Source of the DNA: DASZHJ01 sp035604335
GTDB taxonomy: Bacteria; Pseudomonadota; Alphaproteobacteria; ATCC43930; CGMCC-115725
Length of the DNA stretch: 64,000 nt
Reading direction: 5' to 3'
NCBI GenBank assembly: GCA_035604335.1
Contig: DATNIT010000165.1
Location: forward strand, 1 to 64,000
The notes under the pieces were generated by a model. That model was not told the DNA's origin, searched no databases, and was given only the letters and a program-made list of their open reading frames with translations. Shown one piece after another: positions 41,464 to 51,631 of this stretch; the stretch's first letter is position 1, and each line of letters begins with the position of its first letter. The translations under genes and the position numbers were made by a program.

Positions 41464-41841
41464 GTGCTACCGTGGCTCCGACAGGATGCACGCGAGTTTG
41501 GCGGCGGTAAGACCATGGCGCCTCGCCCGGTCGCCAACGCGCTTGCAGAGTCGATCGAGTGCCAAGATCGTGTGCGCGCGCGATTTGGCACCGAGGGCGC
41601 GCTGTTTGCCGAACGGAAGCAAGCTTCTGACCCGTGTGCCTCGCTGGCGTCTCACTTCCGCCTAGCTCCTCTACGACGCAAATTGCCGTCGTGCGTCCTT
41701 CGACTCACGCGCTGACGCGCGTGGCTCGGGATAAGGCAAATGGGAGATGGCGCAAAGAAACCACCTCATCCTGACCGCCTGCGGTAGCAGGCGAGTCGAA
41801 GGACGCACCAACGATCGAACCATGCGCGAGCCCTGCTACTA
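41464..41841. other. Intergenic region with repeat, no gene seen
   Basis: 378 bp between ada and ugpE (convergent). Two short frames exist (about 41464-41715 plus, 41467-41655 minus) but neither resembles a protein. The right part is a palindromic element (41691-41809). Confidence 0.5.
41691..41809. repeat. GCGTCCTTCGA palindromic element, copy 3
   Basis: GTGCGTCCTTCGACTC at the left (41691-41706) is the exact reverse complement of GAGTCGAAGGACGCAC at the right end. Internal hairpins GCGCTGACGCGC and CGCCTGCGGTAGCAGGCG and the CCTCATCCTGA core are shared with copies 1 and 2. Sits between convergent genes. Confidence 0.88.
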
Positions 41842-42690
41842 CTACTTCTCCGTCTCCACCAGCCCCTTCACGAACCAGCGCTGCATCGCGATCACCACGA
41901 TGACCGGCGGGATCATGGCGAGCAAAGCGATGGCCATGATCTGGTTCCAGCGCGGCGCCACATCGACCACGTTGACGAGGCGCGACATCACCAGGACCAC
42001 CGTGTAGTAGCTCTGTTTGGTGGTGACCACCAGCGGCCAGAGATACTGGTTCCAGCCGTAGATGAATTGGATCACGAACAGCGCCGCCATCGAGTTGCGT
42101 GCGAGCGGCAGCAGGATGTGCAGGAAGAAGCGGATCGGCCCCGCGCCGTCGATGCGCGCGGCCTCCGCGAGCTCCGGCGGCACCGTCATGAAGAATTGCC
42201 GAAAGAGGAACGTGCCGGTCGCCGAGGCGATCAAGGGAACGATGAGCCCGGTGTAGCTGTCGAGCAGGCCGAGGTCGGCCACGACCTTGTAGGTGGGGAG
42301 TATGCGCACTTCGACCGGCAGCATCAGGGTCACGAAGATCAGCCAGAAGCAGGTCATCCGGAACGGAAACCGGAAATAGACGATGGCGTAGGCGGCGATG
42401 ATCGAGATCGCGATCTTGCCGAGGCTGATGCCGAGCGCCACCACCAGCGAGTTGAGCAGCATGAGCGAGACCGGCGGCGTTCCCGAGAGGCTCATGCCCT
42501 CGCCCAGCACCGTCGCGTAATTGGCCCAGGCCTGATCGCCGGGCATGAGCGGCATGCGGCCCTGCAGCAGCGTCGGCAGCGCGTGGGTCGAGGCGATCAG
42601 GGTGACGTAGAGCGGGAACGCGATCAGCGCGACGCCGAGGATCAGCGTGACGTGCGCCCAAACTGTGAACCAGGATCGCCTCTCGACCAT
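41842..42690 (-). CDS. ugpE: Glycerol-3-phosphate-type ABC permease
   Basis: 282 residues from ATG 42690. Six membrane helices; the EAA loop is PPELAEAARIDGAGPIRFFL, docking site for the ATPase. The N-terminal part (WAHVTLILGVALIAFPLYVT, LVALGISLGKIAISIIAAYA) and the end (WNQIMAIALLAMIPPVIVVI) match UgpE. With UgpA it forms the transmembrane channel for sn-glycerol-3-phosphate or phosphodiesters. 8 bp after ugpA. The ATP-binding gene ugpC is not in the window. Confidence 0.9.
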   Translation of the reverse strand: MVERRSWFTVWAHVTLILGVALIAFPLYVTLIASTHALPTLLQGRMPLMPGDQAWANYATVLGEGMSLSGTPPVSLMLLNSLVVALGISLGKIAISIIAAYAIVYFRFPFRMTCFWLIFVTLMLPVEVRILPTYKVVADLGLLDSYTGLIVPLIASATGTFLFRQFFMTVPPELAEAARIDGAGPIRFFLHILLPLARNSMAALFVIQFIYGWNQYLWPLVVTTKQSYYTVVLVMSRLVNVVDVAPRWNQIMAIALLAMIPPVIVVIAMQRWFVKGLVETEK

Positions 42691-42698
42691 CGCGCGGC

Positions 42699-43580
42699 CT
42701 AGTAGTGAACCTGGCGCTCGACGTAGCGGAACTGCACGACCGTGAGCGTGATCACGATCGCCATCAGGATCACCGACTGCGCCGCGGAGCCGCCGAGATC
42801 GAGCGCGCGGAAGCTGTCGCTGTAGACCTTGTAGACGAGGATATCGGTCGCCATGGCAGGGCCGCCTTTGGTCAACACGTCGATGATCCCGAAGGTGCCG
42901 AAGAAGGCGTAGACCACGTTCACCGTCAGCAGGAAGAAGGCGGTCGGCGACAGCAGCGGGAACTTCACGCTCCAGAAGCGCCGGCCGGGCCCGGCGCCGT
43001 CGAGCGCCGCCGCCTCGATGAGCGATTTCGGGATCGACTGCAGGCCCGCCAGGAAGAACACGAAATTGTAGCTGATCTGGTTCCAGCAGGCGGCGATGAT
43101 CACCAGGAGCATCGCCTGGTCGCCGTTCTGGATGTAGTTCCAGTTGATGCCGAAGAACCGCAGAAAGTGGGTCACCTCCCCCACGGTGGGATCGAACAGG
43201 AACCCGTAGAGCGCACCGGCGACCGCCGGCGCCACGGCATAGGGCCAGATCAGCAGTGTCTTGTAGGCGCCCGCGCCGCGGACGACATGATCCGCCATCG
43301 CCGCCAGCAGGAGCGAGAGCGCCAGGCCGAAGAACGCCACCGACAGGCTGAAGACCGCCGTCACCTCGAAGGAGTGCAGGTAATTGGGATCGCCGAGCAG
43401 CCGCTCGAAATTCTCGAACCACACGAAGCGCGTGGAGAGTCCGAAGGCGTCCTCCACCAGCACCGACTGGCGAAGCGCCTGGAATGCCGGCCAGATGAAG
43501 AACACCAGCGTCACCGCGAGCTGCGGCGCCAGCAGCAGATAGGGTGTCAGCTTGTCGGGGAAGACGGCGCGCTGAGACAT
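42699..43580 (-). CDS. ugpA: Glycerol-3-phosphate-type ABC permease
   Basis: 293 residues. Membrane helices at LTPYLLLAPQLAVTLVFFIW, SVAFFGLALSLLLAAM, LIWPYAVAPAVAGALYGFLF and others; EAA loop IPKSLIEAAALDGAGPGRRF. FDPTVGEVTHFL and TFGIIDVLTKGGPAMATDIL are UgpA-like. Partner of UgpE. Repeat copy G sits between it and ugpB upstream, which could lower permease relative to binding-protein expression. Confidence 0.9.
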   Translation of the reverse strand: MSQRAVFPDKLTPYLLLAPQLAVTLVFFIWPAFQALRQSVLVEDAFGLSTRFVWFENFERLLGDPNYLHSFEVTAVFSLSVAFFGLALSLLLAAMADHVVRGAGAYKTLLIWPYAVAPAVAGALYGFLFDPTVGEVTHFLRFFGINWNYIQNGDQAMLLVIIAACWNQISYNFVFFLAGLQSIPKSLIEAAALDGAGPGRRFWSVKFPLLSPTAFFLLTVNVVYAFFGTFGIIDVLTKGGPAMATDILVYKVYSDSFRALDLGGSAAQSVILMAIVITLTVVQFRYVERQVHY

Positions 43581-43608
43581 GACGCGTTAGCGCGAAGACC
43601 TGAGGAGA

Positions 43609-43707
43609 CCCCCCTCCCTACCCTCCCCTCAAGGGGGGAGGGGGAGATTTCCGGGTACCATCGAGCCCCCTCCCCCCTTGAGGGGGAGGGTTGGGGTGGG
43701 GGGTTGC
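43609..43707. repeat. Palindromic repeat copy G between ugpB and ugpA
   Basis: CCCCCCTCCCTACCCTCCCCTC at the left pairs with the right GAGGGGGAGGGTTGGGGTGGGGGG; both arms hold CCCTTGAGGGG/CCCTCAAGGGG cores. Same architecture as copies B, D and I. Intergenic here. Confidence 0.9.
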
Positions 43708-43737
43708 AGAAATGCATCGCCGGCTTCGGCGACCACA

Positions 43738-45051
43738 CTACTGCGGATTGGCCGCCTGGAATTGGCGCAGCAGGGCGTTGCCGCGCTGAACGGCCTCGTC
43801 GAGCGCCTGCTTGGGGGATTTCTGGCCGGCCCAGACGGCCTCGAGCTCTTCGTCCTCGACGTCGCGGATCTGCACGAAGTTGCCGAGGCGCAAGCCCTTC
43901 GAGTTCGGCGTCGGCGGCTTGTTGGTGAGCTGCAGCACCGCGACGTCGCGCCCGGGATTCTTGTCGTAGAAGCCCTGCTTCTTGGTGAGCTCATAGGCCG
44001 CGAGCGTGATCGGTACGTAGCCCGTCGCCTGATGCCAGTCCGCCTGCACTTCCGGCGAGGAAATGAAGGTGAAGAACTTGGCGACGCCCGCGTAATGCTC
44101 CTTGGGCTTGCCCGCCATGACCCAGAGCGTGGCACCGCCGATGATGGAGTTCTGCGGCGCGCCCGCGACGTCGGGCCAGTAGGGCAGCATGGAAATGCCG
44201 AAGTTGACCTTGGCCTGGATGAAGCCGCCGGCGGCGCCGGAGGACCCCATGAACATCGGGCATTCGCCGCTCGCGAATTTCGGGTTCGGCTTGTCCTCGC
44301 GGCCGCCGTAGACGAAGGTCTTGTCCTTCGCCCAATCCGAGAGCTGCTGGATGTGGCGGACCTGGAGCGGCCCGTTGAAGGCCAGCTCGGTGTCGAGCCC
44401 GGCGAAGCCGTTCTCCTTGGTGGCGAAGGGCTGGTTGTGCCAAGCGCTCAGATTCTCCAGCTGGATCCAGGTCTGCCAGGAGCTGGAAAAGCCGCACTGG
44501 GACCCGGCAGCGAGCAGCTTCTTGGCATCCTCCGCCACCTCGGGCCAGGTCTTGGGCGGCACCGCGGGATCGAGACCCGCCTTCTGGAACGCGTCCTTGT
44601 TCCAGTAGAAGACCGGCGTCGAGCTGTTGAAGGGCATCGAGAGCAGCTTGCCGTCGGGCGTGGAGTAATACCCGTAGACCGGGCCCAGAAACCCCTTGGG
44701 ATCGAACGGCTCCCCGGTGTCCTCCATCAGCTTCCAGACCGGATAGACCGCGCCCTTGGCCGCCATCATGGTGGCGGTGCCGACTTCGAACACCTGCACG
44801 ATGTCGGGCTGCTGGCCTGCCCGGAAGGCCGCGATCGCCTGGGTCAGGGTCTCGGTGTAGGTGCCCTTGTAGACCGGCACCACCTTGTAGGCGCTCTGGG
44901 ATTTGTTGAAGCCGCCGGCGATCTCGGCGACCTTCTCGCCGAGCTGCCCGCCCATGGCGTGCCACCACTGGATCTCGACCTGGGCCTGAGCGGTCCCCGC
45001 GCCCAGCACCAGCGCCACCGCGCCCGCGATCCACGCCTGTCGACCACTCAT
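43738..45051 (-). CDS. ugpB: Glycerol-3-phosphate-binding periplasmic protein
   Basis: 437 residues from ATG 45051 (GGAGG five bases upstream; another ATG 15 bases earlier). Signal peptide AWIAGAVALVLGAGTAQA; then EIQWWHAMGGQLGEKVAEIA, YKVVPVYKGTYTETLTQAIA, DIVQVFEVGTATMMAAKGAV and MPFNSSTPVFYWNKDAF, close to E. coli UgpB order. Binds the sugar phosphate and hands it to UgpAE. First gene of the leftward operon. Confidence 0.93.
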   Translation of the reverse strand: MSGRQAWIAGAVALVLGAGTAQAQVEIQWWHAMGGQLGEKVAEIAGGFNKSQSAYKVVPVYKGTYTETLTQAIAAFRAGQQPDIVQVFEVGTATMMAAKGAVYPVWKLMEDTGEPFDPKGFLGPVYGYYSTPDGKLLSMPFNSSTPVFYWNKDAFQKAGLDPAVPPKTWPEVAEDAKKLLAAGSQCGFSSSWQTWIQLENLSAWHNQPFATKENGFAGLDTELAFNGPLQVRHIQQLSDWAKDKTFVYGGREDKPNPKFASGECPMFMGSSGAAGGFIQAKVNFGISMLPYWPDVAGAPQNSIIGGATLWVMAGKPKEHYAGVAKFFTFISSPEVQADWHQATGYVPITLAAYELTKKQGFYDKNPGRDVAVLQLTNKPPTPNSKGLRLGNFVQIRDVEDEELEAVWAGQKSPKQALDEAVQRGNALLRQFQAANPQ

Positions 45052-45293
45052 GCGCCCCTCCATCATTTTTAGCCGGCTTCGTTGTAGGGACCTTAGCGTG
45101 AAAGCTCCGTGACAGGGAGCGCTCAGGAAAGCAGGCTTCGCCTAGGCTTTGGGCGGCTGCCTTCCAGGCACTCCACTCAAACCACGGAAGTTATCCACAC
45201 GACTCGCGAGCCCCGCTGGTCCATTTTTTGCTCCGAACTCCTTGTGCTCGACCTCGGCGGCACGCTAGGACTCTCGGTGACCATGAAAGCACC

Positions 45294-46005
45294 ATGACCG
45301 CGCCCCGCTCCCTCGCCGAAGCCTTCACCACCGAGCTCGCCTTCGCCAAGGGCGCGGTGCCAATCCGGCTTCGGGTCAGCGGCCGGGCACAGCGGGTGGC
45401 GCTCCGGATCGATGGCCGGGGCCAGGCCGTCGAGCTGGTGCTGCCGAGCCGGACCCCGCTGGTCTCCGGCCTCAAATTCCTCGATCAGAACCGCGATTGG
45501 GTCGAGGCGCGGCTCAAGGACCTGCCGGTTCGCGTGCCCTTCGCCGACGGCGCGGTGATCCCGATCCTGGGCACCAAGTACCGGATCCGCCACATGAAGC
45601 GCCGGCCGGGCGACCAGGGTCCGGTCTGGATCGAGGGCGACGAGATCCGGGTCACCGGCGATGCCGCTCATATCTCCCGCCGGGTGCGGGACTTCCTGGT
45701 CGAGACGGCGCGGCAGGAGTTCACCCGGCGCGCTCGGGCCTTCGCCCCAAAACTCGACCGCAAGGTCGCCCGCATCAGCATCCGCGACATGACCAGCCGC
45801 TGGGGCAGCTGCTCGAGCTCGGGGAGCCTCGCCTTCTCCTGGCGGTTGATCTTCGCGCCCGAGGGCGTCGTCACCTACATCGTGGCCCACGAGGTCTGCC
45901 ACCTCGTGGTGATGAACCACGGCCCCCGGTTCTGGCGTCTCGTGGAAAGCCTGACCCCGGACGCGCGCTTCCGCCAGGACTGGCTCCGCCGCCACCGCAC
46001 GACGC

Positions 46006-46022
<17 letters not shown>
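45294..46022 (+). CDS. YgjP/SprT-like zinc metallopeptidase
   Basis: 242 residues. The C-terminal half is a WLM/YgjP domain: KVARISIRDMTSRWGSCSSS, LAFSWRLIFAPEGVVTYIVA, then the zinc site HEVCH (about 199-203) with MNHGPRFWRLV providing the third ligand region. The N-terminal half (AVPIRLRVSGRAQRVALRID) is the family's usual beta region. Cytoplasmic, function of these proteins poorly known. Convergent with the ampG-like gene, overlapping by 17 bp. Confidence 0.88.
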
Positions 46023-47307
<1,285 letters not shown>

Positions 47308-47351
47308 CGCCCAAACCCGGGCGTTAGAGCGATTCCCGAGCGGACGGAAGC

Positions 47352-47443
47352 ATCCCCCTCACCCAGCTTCGGCTAAGCTCGCTCTCGCTCGCTAAGCCTC
47401 CGCAACCCTCTCCCCGTCGGGGAGAGGGGAGGGTGAGGGGGCG
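47352..47443. repeat. Palindromic repeat copy H (CCCTCTCCC type)
   Basis: ATCCCCCTCACCC at the left pairs with GGGTGAGGGGG at the right; inner units CTCTCCCCGTCGGGGAGAG and a CGAGCGAGAGCGAG-like segment. Lies between two minus-strand genes, downstream of the cyclophilin gene, and may act as its terminator. Confidence 0.82.
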
Positions 47444-47479
47444 CTTCCATCTCAACGGGAGAACACCGAGCGCGTTCTG

Positions 47480-48040
47480 TTACGGCTTCTTCTCGTCGGC
47501 CGCGACCTGCATCTTCACGATGCGATCGGGATTGGTGACGGTGCCGTTCCTCTGCGCGTCGCCCTTCTTGATGGCGTCGACGAATTCCATGCCCTTGGTG
47601 ACTTGACCGAAGAGCGTGTACTTGCCGTCGAGGAAGGACGTCGCCGTGAAGCAGATGAAGAACTGGCTGTCGCCGGAGTTGGGATCGTCGGTGCGCGCGA
47701 GGCCGAGCGACCCGCGCAGGAAATGCGTCGGGGTGAATTCGGCCTTCACGGTTTGGCCCGAGCCGCCGGCACCGTTCCCGAGAGGATCGCCGGTCTGAGC
47801 CATGAAGTTCGGAATGACCCGGTGGAACTTGAGCCCGTCGTAGAAACCTTTCCTGGCGAGTTCCTTGATATGGGCCACGGTCTGCGGCGCGAGATCGGGC
47901 CTGAGCTCGATGACCACGCGGCCGGCCGGCACGTCGAGGTAAAGGGTGTTCTCGAGATCGGTCGCGGCGCTCACGGGTCCTCCTGCGGTTACGACAAGGA
48001 AAAGGGCCATGAGCCCGAAAATACGCATCGCGCGGTTCAT
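47480..48040 (-). CDS. Exported cyclophilin-type peptidyl-prolyl isomerase
   Basis: 186 residues with signal peptide (AMRIFGLMALFLVVTAGGPV). Cyclophilin core: GRVVIELRPDLAPQTVAHIK, FYDGLKFHRVIPNFMAQTGD (catalytic Arg and Gln), NSGDSQFFICFTATSFLDGK, YTLFGQVTKGMEFVDAIKKG. Catalyses proline isomerisation during folding in the periplasm, like PpiA. Single gene; the upstream gap leads to the Flp pilin gene. Confidence 0.93.
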   Translation of the reverse strand: MNRAMRIFGLMALFLVVTAGGPVSAATDLENTLYLDVPAGRVVIELRPDLAPQTVAHIKELARKGFYDGLKFHRVIPNFMAQTGDPLGNGAGGSGQTVKAEFTPTHFLRGSLGLARTDDPNSGDSQFFICFTATSFLDGKYTLFGQVTKGMEFVDAIKKGDAQRNGTVTNPDRIVKMQVAADEKKP

Positions 48041-48273
48041 GCCAGGCTCCGCCAGACAAAGGGACGCGCGACCTTAACCGATCACGCAAGGGGTGGAAAG
48101 CGAGGGCTGCGGCCGAGCGCCGGCCGACTGGAACGCCTCAAATCCGCAACCAAGGATCGCAAGCAATTCCCGCTAATTCAACGTTAAACATCGTCCATGT
48201 GTCAGACGTTTAGATTCTCTTAAGGACAACCTTGTCATAGTGGCTGGCACCACACCTCACGGGAGAGAGTGTC

Positions 48274-48441
48274 ATGATCCGCTTCATCCGCATGCTCGCG
48301 AAGGACTGCTCTGGTCCTACCGCGATCGAATACGGCCTCATTGCCGCGCTGATCGCCGTCGTGACCATTGCCGGTCTGACGACGCTCGGCACGACCCTGA
48401 ACAGCCGCTACAACGCGATCGCCACGGACATCGGGTCGTAA
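48274..48441 (+). CDS. Flp/Fap-type IVb pilin, orphan
   Basis: 55 residues, MIRFIRMLAKDCSGPTAIEY then GLIAALIAVVTIAGLTTLG. The G/xxxxEY processing site and following hydrophobic stretch define Flp pilin; cleavage by a TadV-type prepilin peptidase is expected after the Gly of CSG or nearby. GGGAGAG precedes the ATG. Subunit of a tight-adherence pilus. No tad secretion genes are in the window, so it relies on a machine encoded elsewhere. The AT-rich 200 bp upstream probably carries its promoter. Confidence 0.92.
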   Translation: MIRFIRMLAKDCSGPTAIEYGLIAALIAVVTIAGLTTLGTTLNSRYNAIATDIGS

Positions 48442-48732
48442 CCAGGAGCCGCCGGCGCCGCGTCGTCGCTCGCGCGATCGGACGCGGCACCGAAAGCTTG
48501 ATCCGCTCGCTTCGCGTTCGATGCGAGCGGCGGGTCGGGCCCTGAGATTTTGGTACGGGAGCAAGCGTCGCGGATCAGGGCAAGTCGCTCTGGGCCGATC
48601 TTGCTTCCTCGCGGAGGAGCAGCCTGCCGACGCACGGCGGCGGCTTACACGTGCGCGTCCGCGTGCGCGTTACGCTCGGAGTGCCGGGCCCTGAGATTGG
48701 CGGCCCTCAGGTGTGGGCCGCCACGAGCGTGA
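48442..48732. other. Intergenic region after the pilin gene
   Basis: 291 bp without a convincing gene. It holds the hairpin at 48503-48530 and a 14-bp direct repeat CGGGCCCTGAGATT at 48536-48549 and 48685-48698. The right end is the 3' side of the minus-strand binding-protein gene. Confidence 0.5.
48503..48530 (+). terminator. Hairpin downstream of the pilin gene
   Basis: CCGCTCGC at 48503-48510 and GCGAGCGG at 48523-48530 form a perfect 8-bp stem with a 12-nt loop. No T-run follows, so it may be an mRNA-stabilising stem or a weak terminator. Confidence 0.45.
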
Positions 48733-50352
48733 TTACTTGTCCAGCCAGACTTCCGTGAGGTCCTGCTCGAGGTAGTGGCTCGGCGTCAGGTGCCAGCCCT
48801 TGACCGACGTCGAGTTCGCGATGATGCGGTTCCACCAGAGGAACGGCACCGACGTCGCCTCGCTGAGAGCGTGGCGCTCGAAATCGCGCACGATCTTGGC
48901 GCGCTGACGCGGATCCACCGTCACCGCCTGGCCGATGTAGAGCGCGTCGAGGAAGCGGTCCTGGGAGTTGGCGTAGTTGACCGGAGACAAATCCGTGGAG
49001 ACGTATTTGGTGAGCTGCAGGGTCGGATCGTCGAGGTAGTCGCCCACGAAGTCGATCCCGACCTCGAAAGTTCCCTTCTGGAGCGCGGTCTCCCAGTCCT
49101 TGGTCTTGAGCTTCTCCTGCGTGACCGTCACGCCCGCCTCGCCCCAGGCCTCGATCAGGTAGTCGCCGGCGGGACCATAGGGCGCGGGGATATCGCGGTT
49201 GATGAGCTTGAATTTGAGGTCGCGCACGCCCGCCTCGGCGAGGAGCCGCTTGGCCTCGGCGCGCGACGCCTCGATGTCGTGCGAGAAGCCCGGGAGCGAG
49301 GTGAGCTCGGACTCCGGCGTCGCCATGGAGAAGCCCGGCCGCATGATGCCGCCCACGAACTTGAGATAGCTGGCGTTCTGCAGGGTCTCCGCGGCCTTCC
49401 AACGGTCGATCGCCAGCGAGAGCGCGCGGCGCACCCGCGCGTCGTTGAAGGGCGGCTGCTTGGTATTGAACACGATGGTCAGATTGATGATCCAGGGGAT
49501 CTCGCTGACGGCGAGCTTGTCTCCCATGGCCTCGGCGAGCTGGTCGCGCTCGGCCGGCGTGAAGCTGCGGAACTGCGCCTGAATCTTGCCCTTCTCCATG
49601 GCGTCGACCACCGCCTGGCCGCTGAGGAAATCCGCCTGGTAGCCGTCGAGGTAAGGCCGGCCCGCGAGGAAATACTTGTCGAAGCGCTTGCCGGTCCAGT
49701 GATTGCCTTTGACGTGCTCGACGAAGACGAAGGGGCCGGTGCCGAGGACGTGCGTCTTCGGGAAATTCGGATCCTCCTTGAGCTTCGCCGCGCTGTAGAT
49801 GCAGTTCCAGGGCGAGGCGAAGTTGGCGAGCATCGACGCTTCCGGCCATTTCAGGTGGAAGACCACCGTCGCGGCGTCGGGCGTGTCGATGGCGGAGATC
49901 GCGCCGTAATTCACCTGGCGCGCCGAGACGACGCCCTCGGGCGGATGGGCGATCCGCTCGTAGCTCGCCTTGACGTCCGCCGATGTCATGCGCGAGCCGT
50001 CGTGGAACAGCACGTTGGGGTGCAGCTTGAAGGTGTAGGTGAGCTTGTCGGCGGAGACCGACCACGAGTCCGCGAGATCGCCCTTCACCTGCGGATAGTT
50101 GGCGCCGTCGAATTTGAGCAAGGTCGAGTAATGCGGCGCCACCGGATGCATGAAGGCGAAGGAGGTGTTGGCGTGGCAATCATAGTTGCTGGGCTCCGCC
50201 TCCACCGAGAATTCGAGAATGCCACCGCGCTTGGGGGCCGACTCGGCCACCGCCGTGCCGGCGGCGAGCGCCATCAGTGCCGTAGCGGCGACGATGCCGC
50301 GCAGAAGCGACGCTCCCGCCGGAATGAAACGGCGGCCGGTCGTACCCGTCAT
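48733..50352 (-). CDS. Peptide/nickel-type ABC substrate-binding protein
   Basis: 539 residues from ATG 50352. Signal peptide around SLLRGIVAATALMALAAGTA; SBP_bac_5 fold with PKRGGILEFSVEAEPSNYDC, ADSWSVSADKLTYTFKLHPN, VLFHDGSRMTSADVKASYER, GTGPFVFVEHVKGNHW and NDARVRRALSLAIDRW. Binds a peptide, opine or glycoside-type solute for an ABC importer; no permease or ATPase lies next to it. Overlaps the preceding TAXI gene by four bases (ATGA). Confidence 0.92.
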   Translation of the reverse strand: MTGTTGRRFIPAGASLLRGIVAATALMALAAGTAVAESAPKRGGILEFSVEAEPSNYDCHANTSFAFMHPVAPHYSTLLKFDGANYPQVKGDLADSWSVSADKLTYTFKLHPNVLFHDGSRMTSADVKASYERIAHPPEGVVSARQVNYGAISAIDTPDAATVVFHLKWPEASMLANFASPWNCIYSAAKLKEDPNFPKTHVLGTGPFVFVEHVKGNHWTGKRFDKYFLAGRPYLDGYQADFLSGQAVVDAMEKGKIQAQFRSFTPAERDQLAEAMGDKLAVSEIPWIINLTIVFNTKQPPFNDARVRRALSLAIDRWKAAETLQNASYLKFVGGIMRPGFSMATPESELTSLPGFSHDIEASRAEAKRLLAEAGVRDLKFKLINRDIPAPYGPAGDYLIEAWGEAGVTVTQEKLKTKDWETALQKGTFEVGIDFVGDYLDDPTLQLTKYVSTDLSPVNYANSQDRFLDALYIGQAVTVDPRQRAKIVRDFERHALSEATSVPFLWWNRIIANSTSVKGWHLTPSHYLEQDLTEVWLDK

Positions 50353-51476
50353 CGAACCTTGCCCTCCTGCCACTTCTTGAACTGATCGAAGAGCTCGTCC
50401 TTCTGCTGCGCGGTGAGCGCCTGGCCGCCGCCGGAGCGGGTGCGCTCGTCGAGGAAGCGCGTGAAGATCTCGCGCATCTGCTGCTCGTTCACGGCGACGG
50501 GCGCGCCGCCGTTGCGCTTGATCCAACTATCCGCCGGCCCGTAGCGGTGCCAGCCCGGCAGCTCCGCCGCGAGATTCACCTCGTTCCACTTGGGATGGTG
50601 GCCTTCCTCGAGCAGCTTCGGGAATTGCGTGAAGAACGCCTCGACGAAGCTTGCGACATTGCGGTTGCGCTCGGAGTCCGGGATCAGGTTCGCGACCACC
50701 ATGACCGCGCCCACGGCGACCGTGTCGACCGCGCCGTCGGCCGCCACGACGCTCGGATAGTCGTCGGAGGTGAGCCGCGCCGGAATATAGGCGGAGGCGA
50801 TCTCGGGCTTGAGCGGGATCGGGATGAAATGCAAGCCGTCCTGCTGCCGCACCTCAAGGAAGAGCGGCGCGGGCTTGCCCGCGACGTAGGCAAGCGCGGA
50901 TATCTCGCCCGAGCGCAGCTTCTCGAGCGCCGTCGCCTGATCGTAATTCGCGGGCGTGACCTTGATCTTGAGCAGCTCGAAGAGCCGCGGCCCCGTGAAG
51001 TTGGTGCCGTCGCCCTGCAGGCCGAAGTTCACCTTCTTGCCCGCGAGAGCCTCGACGCTCTTCACGTCCGCGCGCGCCAGCAGGTGGAATTCCTCGTTAT
51101 AGAGCTTGGCGATGTACGGGATCGACTCGATGCCCTGAGGCGTGCGCTGCGACTTGGCGTAATCGAGCACGTCGGTCTGCACGATCGCCACGTCGATGCC
51201 GCGCAGCACCTTGAGGTCCATCAAATTCTGCAGCGAGCCCTTGCCCACCATGGGCACGATGCGCCGGGTGGCGCCGTCGTCGAGCACGTTGGCAAGGTCC
51301 TCGGCGATCCGCACGTCGGTGCCGAGCACGCTGGAGGTCGCGATGTAGACCAGGCCCCGATTCGCCCGGTCGACGATCGACTGCGCCGCCGCCGGGCTCC
51401 ACGCGCCGGCGCACAGCACAAAGGCCGCGAAGGCGCCCGCGAGAAGGCGCCGGTTTTCGCAAATCCGCGATTGCAT
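50349..51476 (-). CDS. TAXI-family TRAP transporter solute-binding protein
   Basis: 375 residues. Signal peptide (LLAGAFAAFVLCAGAWSPAA); TAXI fold with VYIATSSVLGTDVRIAEDLA, GSLQNLMDLKVLRGIDVAIV, EEFHLLARADVKSVEALAGK, KKVNFGLQGDGTNFTGPRLF and SGEISALAYVAGKPAPLFLE. TAXI proteins bind small organic acids such as glutamate for TRAP permeases. No TRAP membrane genes are adjacent. Coupled by ATGA overlap to the peptide-type binding protein, an unusual pairing. Confidence 0.88.
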   Translation of the reverse strand: MQSRICENRRLLAGAFAAFVLCAGAWSPAAAQSIVDRANRGLVYIATSSVLGTDVRIAEDLANVLDDGATRRIVPMVGKGSLQNLMDLKVLRGIDVAIVQTDVLDYAKSQRTPQGIESIPYIAKLYNEEFHLLARADVKSVEALAGKKVNFGLQGDGTNFTGPRLFELLKIKVTPANYDQATALEKLRSGEISALAYVAGKPAPLFLEVRQQDGLHFIPIPLKPEIASAYIPARLTSDDYPSVVAADGAVDTVAVGAVMVVANLIPDSERNRNVASFVEAFFTQFPKLLEEGHHPKWNEVNLAAELPGWHRYGPADSWIKRNGGAPVAVNEQQMREIFTRFLDERTRSGGGQALTAQQKDELFDQFKKWQEGKVR

Positions 51477-51631
51477 CTCTCTGCTCCTGGACGGCTGGCT
51501 TCGTTTCTACCCTGTGCCCCTCAGCTTACTCCGTCCCCCGGCCTTTTCCGCGCGCCGCGATTTCTCTCGCGCCCTCAAGGGCGTCGCCGGACCCGACACC
51601 GAACCCTCCGCTCGCAGCCAACGCGACTCGA

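Noticed and set aside
41464..41690. Small frames between ada and ugpE
   Set aside because: No ribosome-binding site, no similarity to known families, composition unlike neighbours.
48775..50385. 536-codon plus-strand frame opposite the peptide-type binding protein
   Set aside because: Shadow of a well-recognised SBP_bac_5 gene; no family features.
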